In this document: positions 44,907-57,842 of the stretch, piece after piece | How the letters are laid out: every line of letters begins with the position of its first letter | Numbering within the stretch: position 1 is the stretch's first letter | Source: Volutella citrinella | Taxonomy: Eukaryota; Ascomycota; Sordariomycetes; Hypocreales; Nectriaceae | Assembly (NCBI GenBank): GCA_034401135.1 | Contig: JAWZSP010000006.1 | Location: 1,612,001 to 1,676,000, forward strand | Direction of reading: 5' to 3' | Length of the DNA: 64,000 bases | Notes under the pieces: generated by a model | Seen by the model: the letters and a program-made list of their open reading frames with translations, nothing else | Told to the model about the DNA's origin: nothing | Database searches by the model: none | Made by a program: the position numbers and the translations under genes

Positions 44907-46052
44907 CTACACCTCGCTCCAATCAACGCCGTCGCCCGCGGTGTCCCAGTTTTCTGCCTCTATTGCCTGGTCGGGGTCATGAGAGCTGGGTCCCCGCGAC
45001 CAGTCCGAGCCCAACAGCTCTGATATTCCATAGCACTTCTTTGCATGCTTTAAAAACCCATCCTCTGTGAACACCCTGTGCTGTTCATCAAAAATTGCCA
45101 TGTAGGGGTTCGACGTCTTGCCTATCAACGCCTCAATCACGTCATCAGGCAAGCCCTCGTGACTGAACTGCCTGTAGACGGCCTTGCAGCCGCGACAGCG
45201 ACGTCCCCGGTCGGCCCCAGAAGATGACAGTGAGGGAAAGGCAACCCTGGCCAAGCGAACGCGGAATTCGAACGTTGTTCTTTCAAACACGTCCTTGTAG
45301 GACATGTCCTGCCCCAGTGGCTCCAGCCGAGCGTTGTGCCAACGCCGCATCTCGACTTTCAATGGGGCGTGGCCTCTCCGCCTCGGCTTGAACGGCGCCA
45401 GGGCCTCGACGGACCCGTGGACGCTGATGGCCAGCTGCTTTGCCTGCTTCACCATGTAAAGGGGGGTTGCTCTGTCGATGATCCGACGCCCCGGCTCCGT
45501 CCGTCTCGAGACTACCTGCCAGATGCACGGAAGGCTTTCCAATTGCTCCGCGCTGAGCCCAAATATCTTACTCGCCTCATCGGCCTGTATAACACCCAGA
45601 GCCGGGTTCCTCAGGCTACAGCCGTAGCATGCACGCTCGCAGGTTATGAGTAGCAGCATGTTGCCGAACCCGAAGCAGGACACGCACTTTTTCAGGCGCA
45701 GTTGGTGGTGAAGGAGGGCGGCCGAGTGGCGCTGGAGGGCAAATACACGCTGCAGGGCTACCAGCGCCTCGGGTGCGTGCTGCATCACGTCCTGGTAGGC
45801 GGGCAGGCCCTGAACGGCCTCCTTGGCCCGCAGAGACACCCTGCACATACGCGCTAGGGATTTGAAGTCGAGCAGCTCAAGGGTAGGGGTGAGTAGCTCC
45901 GGAGGGAGAATTTCCAAGGCCCCCAGCGTGTGTGACGGCCGTCGCGTAATGCTCGAGATGCGAGGCGTATTGTCATCTCGGTCTGGTTTGGCTACAGGGC
46001 TGGCTGCCCGGAGTATCAAATTGGCCGAGGTGTGCGCCAGGGGAGGTTCCAT
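44907..46052 (-). CDS. F-box protein
   Basis: Single-exon frame. I choose the ATG at 46052 (MEPPLAHTSAN, 381 aa) because the 84 codons open upstream look like leader. Residues about 40-85 read LEILPPELLTPTLELLDFKSLARMCRVSLRAKEAV, a clear F-box for Skp1 binding. A Cys-rich part follows (KKCVSCFGFG, CERACYGCSL), and later CRGCKAVYRQFS with HAKKCYG, so a zinc-binding module is likely. The C-terminus is acidic. Substrates of such fungal proteins are unknown. The next gene starts about 1 kb away on the other strand. Confidence 0.68.
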   Translation of the reverse strand: MEPPLAHTSANLILRAASPVAKPDRDDNTPRISSITRRPSHTLGALEILPPELLTPTLELLDFKSLARMCRVSLRAKEAVQGLPAYQDVMQHAPEALVALQRVFALQRHSAALLHHQLRLKKCVSCFGFGNMLLLITCERACYGCSLRNPALGVIQADEASKIFGLSAEQLESLPCIWQVVSRRTEPGRRIIDRATPLYMVKQAKQLAISVHGSVEALAPFKPRRRGHAPLKVEMRRWHNARLEPLGQDMSYKDVFERTTFEFRVRLARVAFPSLSSSGADRGRRCRGCKAVYRQFSHEGLPDDVIEALIGKTSNPYMAIFDEQHRVFTEDGFLKHAKKCYGISELLGSDWSRGPSSHDPDQAIEAENWDTAGDGVDWSEV

Positions 46053-47074
46053 TGGCGTTTCGGAGGCGCTGCTGCAGATGCGAGTTCCTTTGTGCTGATT
46101 GAGGAGTGTACTGTACATGTACAGGTCGAGACAGGGCGCATCTTGTCTCGTTCGCCAGCCTGGTCTAAATTTAGATTCTGGAAACATCCATGGCCAGCCA
46201 TTGCCAGGCAGCAGCCACGTGACTGCGCTGGTAGGGAAGGCGGTACTTTGGCCCAAGCCTATGTACATGCGCATGGACTCATGCTTCTTGGAGGCAAGAG
46301 GCAAGAGGTAACAGGTGTGTGCTCAGCCGGACGCCTGAAGAGCTCGCTGAGAGCCTGAGGCTGCTCCCGTCCTCCGCCATCCCGTCCCGTCTTGTCCTCT
46401 CTTCTCTCCTCCCTTCCCCTCCCGCATGCTGACCGACTGCGTCGCCGCAGATGTGGCAGACCACCAACACGCGCCGCTGTCGGGTGCCCGACTCTTGGCT
46501 GCAGGTCGAGGCCCCGGGGGCCACAGCCTGGTCCTGCAACGCCGCCGTCTGTTGGTCGAGCATCAAACTGATCGACCCGTGCCGAAGCGGCACTTGACAT
46601 GGTTGCCCAAGCCGTGGCACCATTCCGAGCGCGCCTATTGGCCAGCCGGTGCTGGAGTGCGTTTGGGTGCATACGAAATATCTCTGAAAATTGCACCGGT
46701 TCTCATCTCGCAGGTATGGGAGGTTCTCAGAGGCTCGGAGCCTGAACCTCTCCCCACGTCAGCCGGCAGCTCCTCATGTGGCTGCAGGGGAGGCTGTCGG
46801 ATCACTGCTCCATTGGCTCTCGATGGTGACGCTGAACCACCACCACCATGCCGATGCACGTGATTCTGTACGGCTTGCTTTTGTGCCCAGGACTCGGCTG
46901 TGGGATAAAGGGCTCGCTCGCCTCGAGCGGCGAGGCTCTCGTTTTCTCCTCCATTCATCATCTCCTGGCCGCTGTTGGAGATTTGCCAAAAGAGTGACAT
47001 GAGACATCGCTCCCGCGACGATCACTCTAGTGCTGTTCAACTAAACCCACAACACCACTTATCTCACCAACACG
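46053..47074. other. Intergenic, divergent promoters
   Basis: About 1 kb between the F-box gene and the first tandem paralogue, which are divergent. Several open stretches without domain signal. No further feature seen. Confidence 0.5.
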
Positions 47075-49119
47075 ATGCCATCTAAAAAGATTCACTCTGT
47101 CGTCGACCGGTGCTACCTGTGCCAACTCAGTTTTCAGGATGGTGACCCCGTCTCGGTAGGCGAGAAAGGAGATCCCGGTAGAAACAGAAGCCCCAGCCCA
47201 CTGAGAAACGTTGCTGATGCTGCGCAGAGGATATGCCCGAGGTAGTATGGGACACGGCCCACGTCATGGAATCCCGCAAGAAACCCGGCTCGAAAAGAAT
47301 CCGATGCTCCCCCTTCCCTTGGACACGGGCCATGGAGAGTGGCCGGGTGCAAGCGCAGCACACCAACTGTGCCTCAGCATTCATGCCACTCGGCCCGGAC
47401 AGGCTGAAGCCGCTGGCCATCGAGTTTCATCCCGCGCCCAAGGAGGAGCAGCAACGTACCAAGTGGGCATCTGTGCAATCCCACAAGGCAATCCGTGACG
47501 CTCTCCCAGCTCGCATCCCCACCGAGATCGTTCTCGAAATTTCAAACTACGTCTTTCGGGAGTTCCTAGTTTCATTCGCCTCCCCAAGCGTCCCAGAGAC
47601 CCAAGACATTGACCTCAGCCAGCCCCTGTTCGTCACGTACACGAGACACGAGGGAATCCGATATGTCAAGTCCGTCTCAAATACCTTCCGCGAAGGGATT
47701 TCGAAGTTGCTATACACCCCCGACCCTCAGAAGCCCGTCAAGGTCGTGTACACGGCTGAGAACTTTCAAGGCGTCATCTCCGTAGCTCTGCGGACCGACA
47801 TCAGAGACCAGCCCGAGTGCAGGGAGAAAGATGGTGTTTGGTGGAGGTCCATCAGCGTCCCAAATGTTAGTCACCGCTGGGTGGTCACCACAGATGTAAG
47901 AAAGAATCCAACCGCATCCCCCACGGTTTTCTGATCGAGGGTCATTGTACAAAGACGCGAAAAGTGCGCTTCGTCTCGCCAGTCGAGACGTCGCCGAGAT
48001 CGAGCGACTCCCACTCACCAGAAGACTGGAACGTTCCTACGGCGGCCCGCTGGCCGTCTCCGGTCTGGTGCGACAAACAACCTCCTGTCCGTTATCTCTC
48101 CAGGCACCTCGAGCGAGTGCCGCGGATGAAGCCGTCGGTCACGATCGATGTCACGGATGCCGGAATCTCGTTCTGCTTCTTGCGAGGCACCCTGTACGCA
48201 ATTCACGCGCATGCTCGTGACGGCAACAATGACTTTTATAATGAACTCTCGCCCTCAAAAGCTGCATTGTGGGTCCACGTGCCTATGCGCAAAGGTGAGC
48301 ACTTCGTGGAGGTCTGGAAGAGGACTGTGAAGGCAATGCCGGCAGTGAATCCCGGCCAGGAGTTCGCTGCGCTTGTGGTTAGTAATACGCCAGGAATCGA
48401 AAAAAAGAAGAATAGTTGGAGCTAAGTCATGATAGCTCCTCAAACACAACCACCTTCCGGCCATCGTCGGAGTCTACCCCCCGGAAGATGTCTACCCTGC
48501 AAAGTATGAGCTGCTATTCGCCACGATCGAGCCAGGCGGCGTCCGACACATGGCCGAGCACCGCACGCGCAATGGAGTCGAAGCGCTGGCCTTCCTCCCC
48601 GTGGGCGATGTCAAGCCGGCTCTCACGCTGGAGAGCCTTGACTACGATTACCCATGGTATGTCGAGGAGTTCTATCCTGAGCACCACCTTCCCACAATCC
48701 CGGCAAATCTCGGAACTGGCCCGTACCTTGAGAGCACCGCAGTTCTCGACGACATAGTCGAGTTCGCAGTGTGCCGGGATCGCGGCTCCCGGGTAGTACG
48801 GGGCCTCGTCCTCACCTACTCCCACGGCCTTCAAGCCTGCCTTGGGGAAGTCCGCCTCGATATGCTGCGGAGCCCGGTTAAAATCTCTCCGGCGCAGATA
48901 TGGTTCTGGTTCGACGTGAGCACCGGTTTCGCCAAAATGGTGTGCGTGAATCAGGGTAGGCCGATCCGAGGCATGCTTGGGTTCCACGTCAACCTGACGG
49001 GGAGACTGTACTGGAGCTTCACGCGGAGGTTCTGCGTGCTATTCTATGAAGGGAGGAGAAGCCCACTGACTCAGGCGATGAGTACAACGCCAATCGATGA
49101 AATTATGGTGGGGAGTTGA
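47075..49119 (+). CDS. F-box-like fungal family protein, tandem copy 1
   Basis: Four exons: 47075-47155, 47230-47895, 47955-48377 and 48436-49119, all introns in phase 0. Product 617 aa. It starts with a Cys pair (CYLCQLSF). Residues about 110-140 (LPARIPTEIVLEISNYVFREF) look like a divergent F-box or related helix pair. Then LFVTYTRHEGIRYVKSVSN, VYTAENFQGVISV and DGVWWRSI occur in the same order as in the next gene. The C-terminal half has AGISFCFLRGTLYAIHAH, RNGVEALAFLP, VEFAVCRDRGSRVVRGLVLTYSHG and ACLGEVRLD. I know this layout as a large family of uncharacterised proteins in Hypocreales. No catalytic motif visible. Role unknown. Confidence 0.74.
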
Positions 49120-49931
49120 AGCCCCGATCTGGAGCAAACTGGAGTTATTCCATTTAAAAATTTTGAAACTAAGGACAAAATACCAGGAGGGACGGACCCG
49201 CGACCCACGACGTGCCTTTATTATAATGGAAGCCCTCGAAAAACTAATAGGTTGCAGAGAGGGGAAAAAATCCAATAGGGCTCGTAGTTAGGCCATTTAT
49301 TAGATAGCAACTACAGCCATTTCAAGAGAACGAGAGACTGCAGTCCAGAAAACGAGTGAGCACCTCTAGCAGGCTAGAAATTTGCAAAAGCTTGTCCATG
49401 AAGCGCTGGGTGGTACGGCCAGCGGCATGGACGTGCTTTTTTATATTGGTGCGGGTGAGTATGAGGATGAGCGGCCTGACTTGGTGGCGAGGTTGAAGCT
49501 GCTGGCTGGCCGTGAGATGAGGGAGGATGTAGAAAGATCACGACAATTCTGTAAGGCAACTAATGAAACTAGAATAGCCATATGATTCATCCCCGAGTCC
49601 ATCGTAGGTGTCTTGTGGACTTTTCATAAGTAGACACAAGAACTGCCTTCATACCGAATACGTCCAAGCAATTTTCCCCAGGAGCTCAAAACAAGACACT
49701 TTCCCTGCAGCGTGTCTACAGAGCCGTTAGCCCCGATCGACATGGGTAGGAGTCAGTAGGACCTGCCCATTCAACTTGAAACTACGGCAGGCAGCACCGC
49801 CCCGAGGTGGACCTCGACTCGACACACGTGATTGGCTCGGACCAGATATAAACGGCAACCACATCCCACCTCTCAACCTCAACCCTTCCCACCATTCTCC
49901 ATTCCCATTCAAACCCCTCACACGCATCGCC
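49120..49931. other. Intergenic between tandem paralogues
   Basis: About 0.8 kb. An open stretch on the plus strand at 49382-49585 is unrecognised and could be a relic of a further copy, but I cannot align it. The last 100 bp before 49932 are C-rich leader. Confidence 0.45.
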
Positions 49932-52155
49932 ATGGCTCGTACTGCTCGTACTGCTCGTGCTGGCGGGCAAACCCAGCCACTCCGTCAGCATTCCGCAAAA
50001 TCATGCCGCTGGCCCCCGAGGTACTCGGCCGCGTGCATGAAGCTGAGGCCCAGGGATCCCCACAACATCAAGTTCGTCTTCGATCGATGTGCGGTGTGCC
50101 GCTTCAGACTGGAGACGGGTGACGAGGTCCTCTCGGATCAGAACTTGAGCCGTTATGGTAAGCACACGCCCAGCTGTGTCGCCTCGCCATGGACCAGTTT
50201 CTGCTGACACTTGCGAAGGCGGCAGGTTTGGGTACACATGGCATGCAACAGAGGACAAGGAGATGACGCTCAAGATGACCAAGGCCTCTTATTCGAACGT
50301 CGCTTACTGGGAAGCCGGTGATGAGAAGACGTTCACTCTCCGCCCGTACCCGTGGCTGGCGGTGCACGCCGACAAGTGCGAACAGGTCATGCACGTCGAC
50401 TGCTTCGTGGACGACGAGCAGAAGATTCGAGACCCGAGGTTATCGATGACGCGCTTCAAGTTTGACCCCTCGCCCGCCCAAGACAGGAGGCGCGCCAGAT
50501 GGATGCAGTCTGAGATCACGGCGGCGCTCGGTCCCGCCCTGGGGAGGCTGCCGCCAGAGATCATCTTGCACATCGCCCAGTACGCTTACAGGCAGTATCC
50601 CTCCCACTTGCCGATAGAAACTCGGTACCCGGACGGCGATGACTGCATGCGTCTTGACAGATCAGTGTATGCGAGGTACACAGAGTTCGAGGGCATTAGG
50701 TACGTGGCGCAGCTCTCCCAGGAGCGTGGGGAGGGTGGGTGCACGCATCTGCTCTACGAAGCCGTGCAAGGATCCGAGGCCCAGGCCGTCTTCATAGCTG
50801 AGAACCACCACGGCATCACGGATGTCATCATCAGCAACTCGACGGAGCCCCCGAATGTAGAGGAACGCCCTGGAATCTGGTGGGACTCGATGCTCACTGT
50901 CGATGACGAAGTGAGCATGAACTGGTCTGTACGTGTCCCCCCCCCCTCTAGCGTAGCCAGAGCTGTCAATCTGCCGCCGAGGCTCATGGCTAACTACTCT
51001 CCAGGAAGGGAGGCTTCGGGAGTTCGACAGCGATGCTTGCCCGGAATTCGAGCCGGACCACCCCAACTGGCGCTCGCGGTGGTCACGGCCGCAGCGGCCA
51101 GGGCGGGAGCACTTTGTCCACCCGCTCATAGGCGACGACGACGATGAGCACAGATACTCGCCCGTCGGGCTCGGCGATGAGACCACAGGACTATCGTTTT
51201 GCTTCTGGCAGGGCAACCTGTTCGCCGTCCAGGCACACAACCCGTCGCAGGACTACTCCTTCTACGACGACATGGCCCCCGCCAAGCAGGCCGTGTGGAT
51301 GCACATGCCCCTGGAGCAGGGCGAGAAGATGATCGAAATACACAAGTGTACAATGGTCAACTTCCCAAAGCCCCTGCTGTATCAGCGGTGCTCGACGTTT
51401 TTCGTGAGTGGCCTCATCTGCCGGAAGTGAATGACACCAGAGTGCGCAACTGACGCCAACACCGACAGTTTCACACCAGCAACGACAAGACCTGCACGGT
51501 AGGATGTCATCCCCTGCGAGACACGTACAAGTGGCACTGGGACACGGTGTATTCGGCTCCCGAGGGTGCAGAGGAGATGCACACGAGCCGCAGTGCCAAA
51601 GGCGTCGAGGCCATCGCCTTTCGTCCGCTGGGCAACGCGCCCGTCGCCCTGGGCGAAGTCGACCGCGACGTCGTCCCCACGCACGCGGATCCGCTACTCC
51701 CGACTCACGTTGTGCCCCATCCCCAGGCCGACGACGGCCCGTTCGTCTACACGACGGCCGAGCTCGGCGGAGCCGTGGCGCTGACTCCCTGCCGGGCGCG
51801 CAAGGGAATGGGCATCACGGGACTCGTTCTCACGTATGAGGACGGCAGCCGCGCGTGCCTCGGCGAGGTGCGCCTCGACCGCCTAGGGAGCCCGATGGAG
51901 CTCCGCGCTGGCTGCCTGTGGTTCCGCTTCGGCGCCTCGGACGACGGGTTCCCTCGGATCCTGGACGTGGTGCAGGACGGCAGCCACAGCAACGCGTCGG
52001 GCGGGAGCACGGGATACTACAGGGTCGCTATGGGCGGCAGGCTGGACTGGAGCTTCACCTGGAGACACCGGATCCTGCATCAGGGCGGCGTCGTCAGCCT
52101 GTTTGCGCTGGCGGATAGCCTGGACTGGGCTGCTTGGGCAAAGGAGCTGCCGTGA
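49932..52155 (+). CDS. F-box-like fungal family protein, tandem copy 2
   Basis: Four exons: 49932-50157, 50219-50928, 51005-51403 and 51469-52155. Product 673 aa. Same plan as copy 1: CAVCRFRLETGDEV, then HADKCEQVMHVDCF (Cys/His pairs that may bind zinc), LGRLPPEIILHIAQYAYR, VYARYTEFEGIRYVAQLS, VFIAENHHGITDVII, PGIWWDSM, GLSFCFWQGNLFAVQAH, KGVEAIAFRPLG, GLVLTYEDGSRACLGEVRLDRL. The N-terminus begins with a 9-bp repeat giving ARTARTAR. Intron 2 ends with a CTAAC branch site and CCAG. The clear similarity in order and motif shows a tandem duplication, now well diverged. Function unknown. Confidence 0.75.
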
Positions 52156-54819
52156 GAGGGTTGTGACGGACATTGTGTAGCATCGAGCATGGAGGATACT
52201 GAATTGGATATGAGCCATTCGATCAGATTGGGATCTTTTGCACGCCAATCGTCAGGTGCCAGTATCACCGTACAGTCTTGATCAACGCCGCTGAAGTACG
52301 AGGTCGACCTGGCAGCATCTCGAGCTTTGTTGAGCCGCAACGACGGACGGATATCACGGAACGGTCAGTCGGGCAGCATCCCACGCCTGGCGCAGAGAAA
52401 CGCACATGACATGCAGCCATTGCTCACACCGAGAACAGCGCACTGAGCGTAGTCGAGGCCTCGGGACGCGTCCCGCAGCGCATCAGGCGCCTCGTAGCCG
52501 CGCCCGCCATCTGCGCCTTCTGTGCCGATATTGCCGCGCAGGGCCAGTAGACGAAAGGCAGCCGGGCAGTCTGTGGTGATGGACGCACTCCACGTGCGCC
52601 TTTTTGCGTCCGTCACGCCCCTCCCGCCTGCGGCTCTGGTTTGTTTTGTATGTGTAATGAGAGAATCTCGACTCCCCGTGGCTTGCATATCCTGACCCGT
52701 TGTCGTGTCATTCTCATGAGCCAGCAGCGAGCACATCTTGTGCCTTGGACGGGACGCCCTGCCCCCCCTCTGTAACCCCCGCGCGGTGCGCCCGCTGAAG
52801 CGACGGGCAGCCAGTGGCCGAGGGTTTGTGACAGATGCAAAGGGCCTCCGTCAAAGCATGCGACGCTGGCATCCCACGCCGCCGTGAACTCGCCAGTGTG
52901 GACTTCCTCGTTGACGGGGATGCATGTGTAGCGGTGAGGCAGCATCTGAGCGGATGGGGTACCCGTGGAGGGCGGGGATGCCCTCCCCCACGATTCCGGT
53001 TGCATCGCCGACGTCAATCAAGTTGCCAGCATTCTATTACGGCGTACTGCACCTGTACTGCGGCGCGTGCCTCACCGGGCGCCGTCTGTGCGTGCGGGGA
53101 CCCGGACAAGCCACCACCCAGTTCCAGCAGTCAGCAACCCCCCGACGACGTCGCATTTCAATGGCAAGGACACACCGGATGTCCACCCAGCAGCAGCAGC
53201 CAGGACCGGGTCACCGAGGTGAGACAAGGCACGACCCCCGTATCCCCGTTGCGCGGGATGCAGATGGAGATGCAGATGCACGCACCCCGCAAACGGATCC
53301 CACGGCAGTTGTGAGGAGAGCAGAAGGAGAGGCGGAGGAGCAGGAAGAGGAGGAGGCTCTTCTTGTCCCGCTCACCGGGTTCGACCCCACGCCCTCCCGT
53401 CCGCCGTCATGTATGGCCGCAGATCCAAGTATGCCTATGTACCGGCCGTCTCCCAGATACATCCACGACAAGTCCTGGTCTGCTCGCAATACCTAGCCTC
53501 ACGACCGCCCTACCCATGCATGCACACGCATACGCTCTGTGTCTCTGCCAGTCTACTGTTGCAGCAGTTGCGGTTACACTAACTTAGCCCTTGTCCCATG
53601 CCATCCCATGCCGTCTCATCACCAAACGAAAACGAGCAGATCAGATGAGCAGCGGCAGACCCAAACCGCCTTCACCCCTCACCTCCTGTGACGTATCGCG
53701 CCCTCCCTAGTCCTCCCATGCTAGCTCCCAAACAAGCATCGCGACCGTCGCTCGCTCACCAAAGCTTGATTTCTTAGTCACTAGCCCCGTTCACCACGCC
53801 TATCGCGCCCCTCTCAAGCTTCGCCACCCAGCAAGCCACAGGACGGCCGACGGACATGAGACCCCCGGCCGACGGGCTTCGGCCTTCGCGCCCGCCTCTC
53901 CGTGCCATCCCCAGGCCATGCCGGATTCAGGCCTAGGAATGAGAGCACCGCGTGCTTTGTTCAGAAAGCATCATACGGCTGGTGGACCCCGGCATCGCCA
54001 TCACCAACTTATTCTTTCCATATAATTATTCTCGCGATATTCCCGGAAAGCCGTGGTTCGCTGGCATCACGACATCACCACCGGCGCCGGCCTCCCGCCA
54101 TTTGTCATCCCGCCACCCATCTCATCCAACCTTGTTCCGGGCATAACAAATCGTAACAACAAGGGGCAATATTGAAATGATTTCATTCTCAGCAAAGATG
54201 GCCCTTCTAGCCGGTCAAACTTTTAATGCGTCTTCAATGGAGTGAAAACGAGCCCCCTTTTCCAATCATAGCCTCAAACTCATCTAGGTTCCATGTCTAG
54301 CAGCTCCCATGTAGGCGGCCTGGTATCTGCGAAGCAGGCAGAGGGGCAAGGAAAAGATCGCACTCAGAGCTTCCAGCCGGAGTCGGCATCTTGGACTGCG
54401 TAATTTGCTATGTACTGTATGCGGGCAGGTTGCCCAGGCGGGCAAACCCACCGTATCGTCAAGTCCGCGTCCCTTTAAACAACGCGGCAACCATTAAAAT
54501 ATCAACTCCACGCCCCAATACAGGCTGTCCAATAATGTAACCCGCTCCCACCGCGGTCCATCCTTCCAACGCCGGCAAACATGGCTCCGCATCGTCCGAG
54601 CACACGTCTCTTGAAGGAATGCGTGCGCATCCTCTGTCGTGGCATCCGAGCGAGCCATGTCAAAAACAAAAACAAAAGGGGGGGGACCAAGCAAAATTGA
54701 AGTCAAGTTCGGGTCCATCCAGGTAGCCCAATTAGATATATGTGTGTATGTACTGCGTGAGAAACGGGGGCTTTCTGCGAATGACCAAGACCAACGTCGC
54801 CATCATTTCATAAAGTCGT
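52156..54819. other. Intergenic, no gene seen
   Basis: About 2.7 kb between convergent genes. Open stretches on both strands lack domain signal and splice partners. Part must be the 3' untranslated region of the kinase gene. A G-run after an AAAAC repeat occurs near 54662-54687. Confidence 0.5.
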
Positions 54820-57800
54820 CTAGTATCCCGGCTGGCCGGGCATCTTGCCGAGCGAGTGGCTGCCCATGCTCTTCGGGGGCAGGTGGTTGTGGCAAAAGAT
54901 CTTGCTGCCGTTCAATTTGGTCGCGTCCTTCTTCGTCGCGTCAATCAGGTGCGTTGGGTCCTCGTATGACTCCACCTGGCAGCACTCGACACCCTTCATC
55001 CACCGGTTGTTGATCACGTCCGAGATGGTGATGCGCTTGCTCGGATCGGGGTTCAGCATCTGTAACAGCAGCCGTCGAAGCGCAGGCGGGCTTACGCCCA
55101 CGTCCAGTGCGTAGCACTTGGGGTAGTCCGTGTCGCTGATAGCCGCCTCCGGGTCGGGGTGCTTGCCGTACCACTTCTTCCACCCCTCTGCGAGCTTATC
55201 GTAGTGGGGGCAGCCGGCTTCGGCACGCGTCCAGATGGCACCACCAAACGTGAGGTAGATCATGACAATGGCTGAGCTCCATACGTCGAGTGCTCGGGGG
55301 TCGTACATCGTCTTCTTCTCCAGCACCTCGGGTGCAATGTACGGCTCGCTGCCGCAGATGCCAGGGGAGCAGAGCCGCACGTCGCCCATGTTACGGCCGC
55401 ACTGGCCACCGGCTTCCCGCAGGCCCGGGTGCGTCCCTGAGAAGACCTCTGACACACCAAAGTCGGTAATCTTGAGCTTGCTGTCCTTGGTGACGAGGAG
55501 ATTCTCCAGCTTGATGTCGCGGTGCGCGATTCCGTTGGCGTGCAGGTAGTTGACGCCCTGGATCAGTTGCTTGAACAGGCAGAGGCGGTCCTTCTTGCGA
55601 TCCTCGCCCTTCAGGTGACCCTTGGCTACCAGGCTGAAGAGGTCACCTTCCGAGCAGTACTCCATGACGTGGTTCCAGCGCGAGTGGTCGGTGCACAGCC
55701 GGATCGTCTCGACAATGTTGGGGTGGTGCAAGCTCTTGGCGATGCTAAACTCGGACTTGATCTTCTTCTCGTACTCGTCCTGGCTCTCGCGGTGAGACTT
55801 GCCTCGGAATTCCTTGACCGCGTACAGCTCCTCGGGGTATCCCTTGCGCATCATGAGCGTCACCTTGGACGCTGCTCCCTTGCCGAGGTGCTTTCCGTGG
55901 CGGCCGAGGAACTTGCGCATGTATTCAAACTCGTTCTGGAGGTCGGCGACGTCCACGGCAAAGTCGTCGGGCAGGCTCAAGCTCATGCGGCGAGCCTTGG
56001 CGCCAGTACCAGAGTCCGGGGGCAAAGGCCAGGGAAATCGCTCAGGAGGATATGTGTTCTCGCTGTCGTTCTGGTTCGCGGGTAGCGGCGTATTAGGTCG
56101 GCTCCCGTCGAAACTGCTAGCGCGGCGAGTTAGCTGAGGGCGAGGTTCCGGGTTGTTGATCTTGACGCCGCTTCCAAAGGCGATGTGACGGCCTCGAAGC
56201 GAGAAGCCGGTGGATGCTCGGTTCTTCTTGCCGAATGCGTGGCCGGTAGGTACGCTGCCGTGGGGAGTCCCGTTCGGCGCTGCACGTTCTCGCTTTGGGC
56301 TTGCCATTTCTAAGGGTGACGTGGGCGATGGTGGAGACTCATCACGGGTGTTGATCGAGGAGCGATGACTGGAAAAGCGTCTTGAAGTATTGGCCCGCGA
56401 AGGGCCGTTGCCCGTGTTGTCGGTGCTGCCGGACATTATGGAACCAGAGTCCACAATGGCCGAGTTGTTGGCGGGGTCCTTGGCCACCGAGGTGTTGGAG
56501 CGGCGGAAAAGGCTCGACATGGTGCGTTTGAAACTTGATGTTGAGCCGCGGGTGGTGCGTCGTGAGAGGGGAGTGCCGACTTCAATTTCGCTGGCCTTGG
56601 GTGTGGTCGATAGCTCGGTGTTGGACTCTCGTCTCGACGAGGTCTGTGAGGTGGACAGGACCGCGCCGCCTTTAGGTGGGGACGAGGTTGCCTGGCTGTC
56701 AATGGCAATGGGGAGGGTGGCTGAGATGGGGACGGTAACGGCGGCGGTTGAAGAGGAAATGGACTGGAAGTCGTTAAAATCTTGTCCGTGCAGCGCGCCG
56801 GCCAGGGTGCCGTGAAGAGCAAATTCTTGGGATTGGCGACCACTGACGGGAGTAACGGGCTCAACGAGCGACTCGCTGCCTGACTCGCCGCCTTCCTCGA
56901 GGATAGAGTCGTTCAGGTCGGTCGAAAACTGGCGCGGCGATGAGGAAAAGCTGCTGGCTGAATTTGTGCGTTGCGGCTGCGGATGCGGCGCTGCGGTTTT
57001 ATCTGGGCGGGCGAAGACGGATGAGCAAGACGTCAGAAGGGCAGGGGCAGGGTGGGCAAGGACGGACGGGCCAAAAGAAAGCGGACCGGGGTAAGTAACG
57101 CTGAGCACTGGAGCAGCTGGCTAGCAGGGAGGAGGGAAGGGATGTGGGGGGGTGGGAAGAAGAAGGCAAGCACAATGCTCCAAGCCCTAGGCAACCGGCG
57201 CCGTGCAGTGCAATGCAATACAGGGCTGCTTCATAAGAGCAGGGTGAGGAGCGTGATGGGAGATCAGGCAGGGCAATGTGAGATCCGGAGATGCCAGGGC
57301 CCATGAGAACGCGCCAGGCCAGGCGAACAAGTGCACGGGCAGCCCCGGCGTGGCCAGCCAGTGGGCGACAGGAGCGAGGCGCGAGCAGGTGGGCTGCCGG
57401 AGTCCTGGTGGATGTTCCCAGGGTGGATGGATGGGTGCTACGCTCAGGGCAACCGGCAAGTCCCTGACCAAAATGGCATCACGTCACCTTGCCACGGGCC
57501 TAGAAGAATCGCCGCTGGTTGCTGGGACTGCGACTGGGACACCGACGGCATCTTGGCCGCGCGCGGAAGCGAGGGCAACAACAACTCAGAGCGGATCGGA
57601 TCCGCTGGGACTCCGCTGGGCTTCGGCGGGGCAAGGCCAAAGGCGATGAACGAGCGTGAAGGTGGCGACGGAAATGCAACGGAGATGATGTGACGGGGTG
57701 CGGGAAAGATCAGGGCAGGTAATGAATAACATGACAAAGCGTGATAAAAAATCAAGAAAGAGGTGGCATGGAACTTACCTGATGGTGCCTGGGCTTGTCG

Positions 57801-57842
57801 CTGGGGAGCCACAAGCATCCCCGAGGCCGAGAGAGCCGCCAT
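54820..57842 (-). CDS. SAT4: Ser/Thr protein kinase of the SAT4/HAL4 type
   Basis: Two exons: 57779-57842 (21 codons) and 54820-57002. The 776-nt intron 57003-57778 has a GTAAGT donor and a CCCAG acceptor. Product 748 aa. Without this join the frame would begin in the intron. Residues about 22-380 are Ser/Thr-rich and disordered. The kinase domain spans about 390-690: GKGAASKV (Gly loop), YAVKEF (ATP lysine), AHRDIKLENLL, ITDFGVSE and SEPYIAPEV, then DVWSSAIV. The insert between DFG and APE containing CGRNMGDVRLCSPGICG, and the long N-terminal tail, fit the NPR/HAL5 group. In yeast SAT4/HAL4 stabilises plasma-membrane transporters and supports potassium uptake and salt tolerance. The orthology here is inferred from the domain pattern. 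Confidence 0.88.

Noticed and set aside
53000..53500. GGTTCGACCCC-like T-loop sequence near 53380 as a possible tRNA
   Set aside because: No matching acceptor, D or anticodon stems around it.
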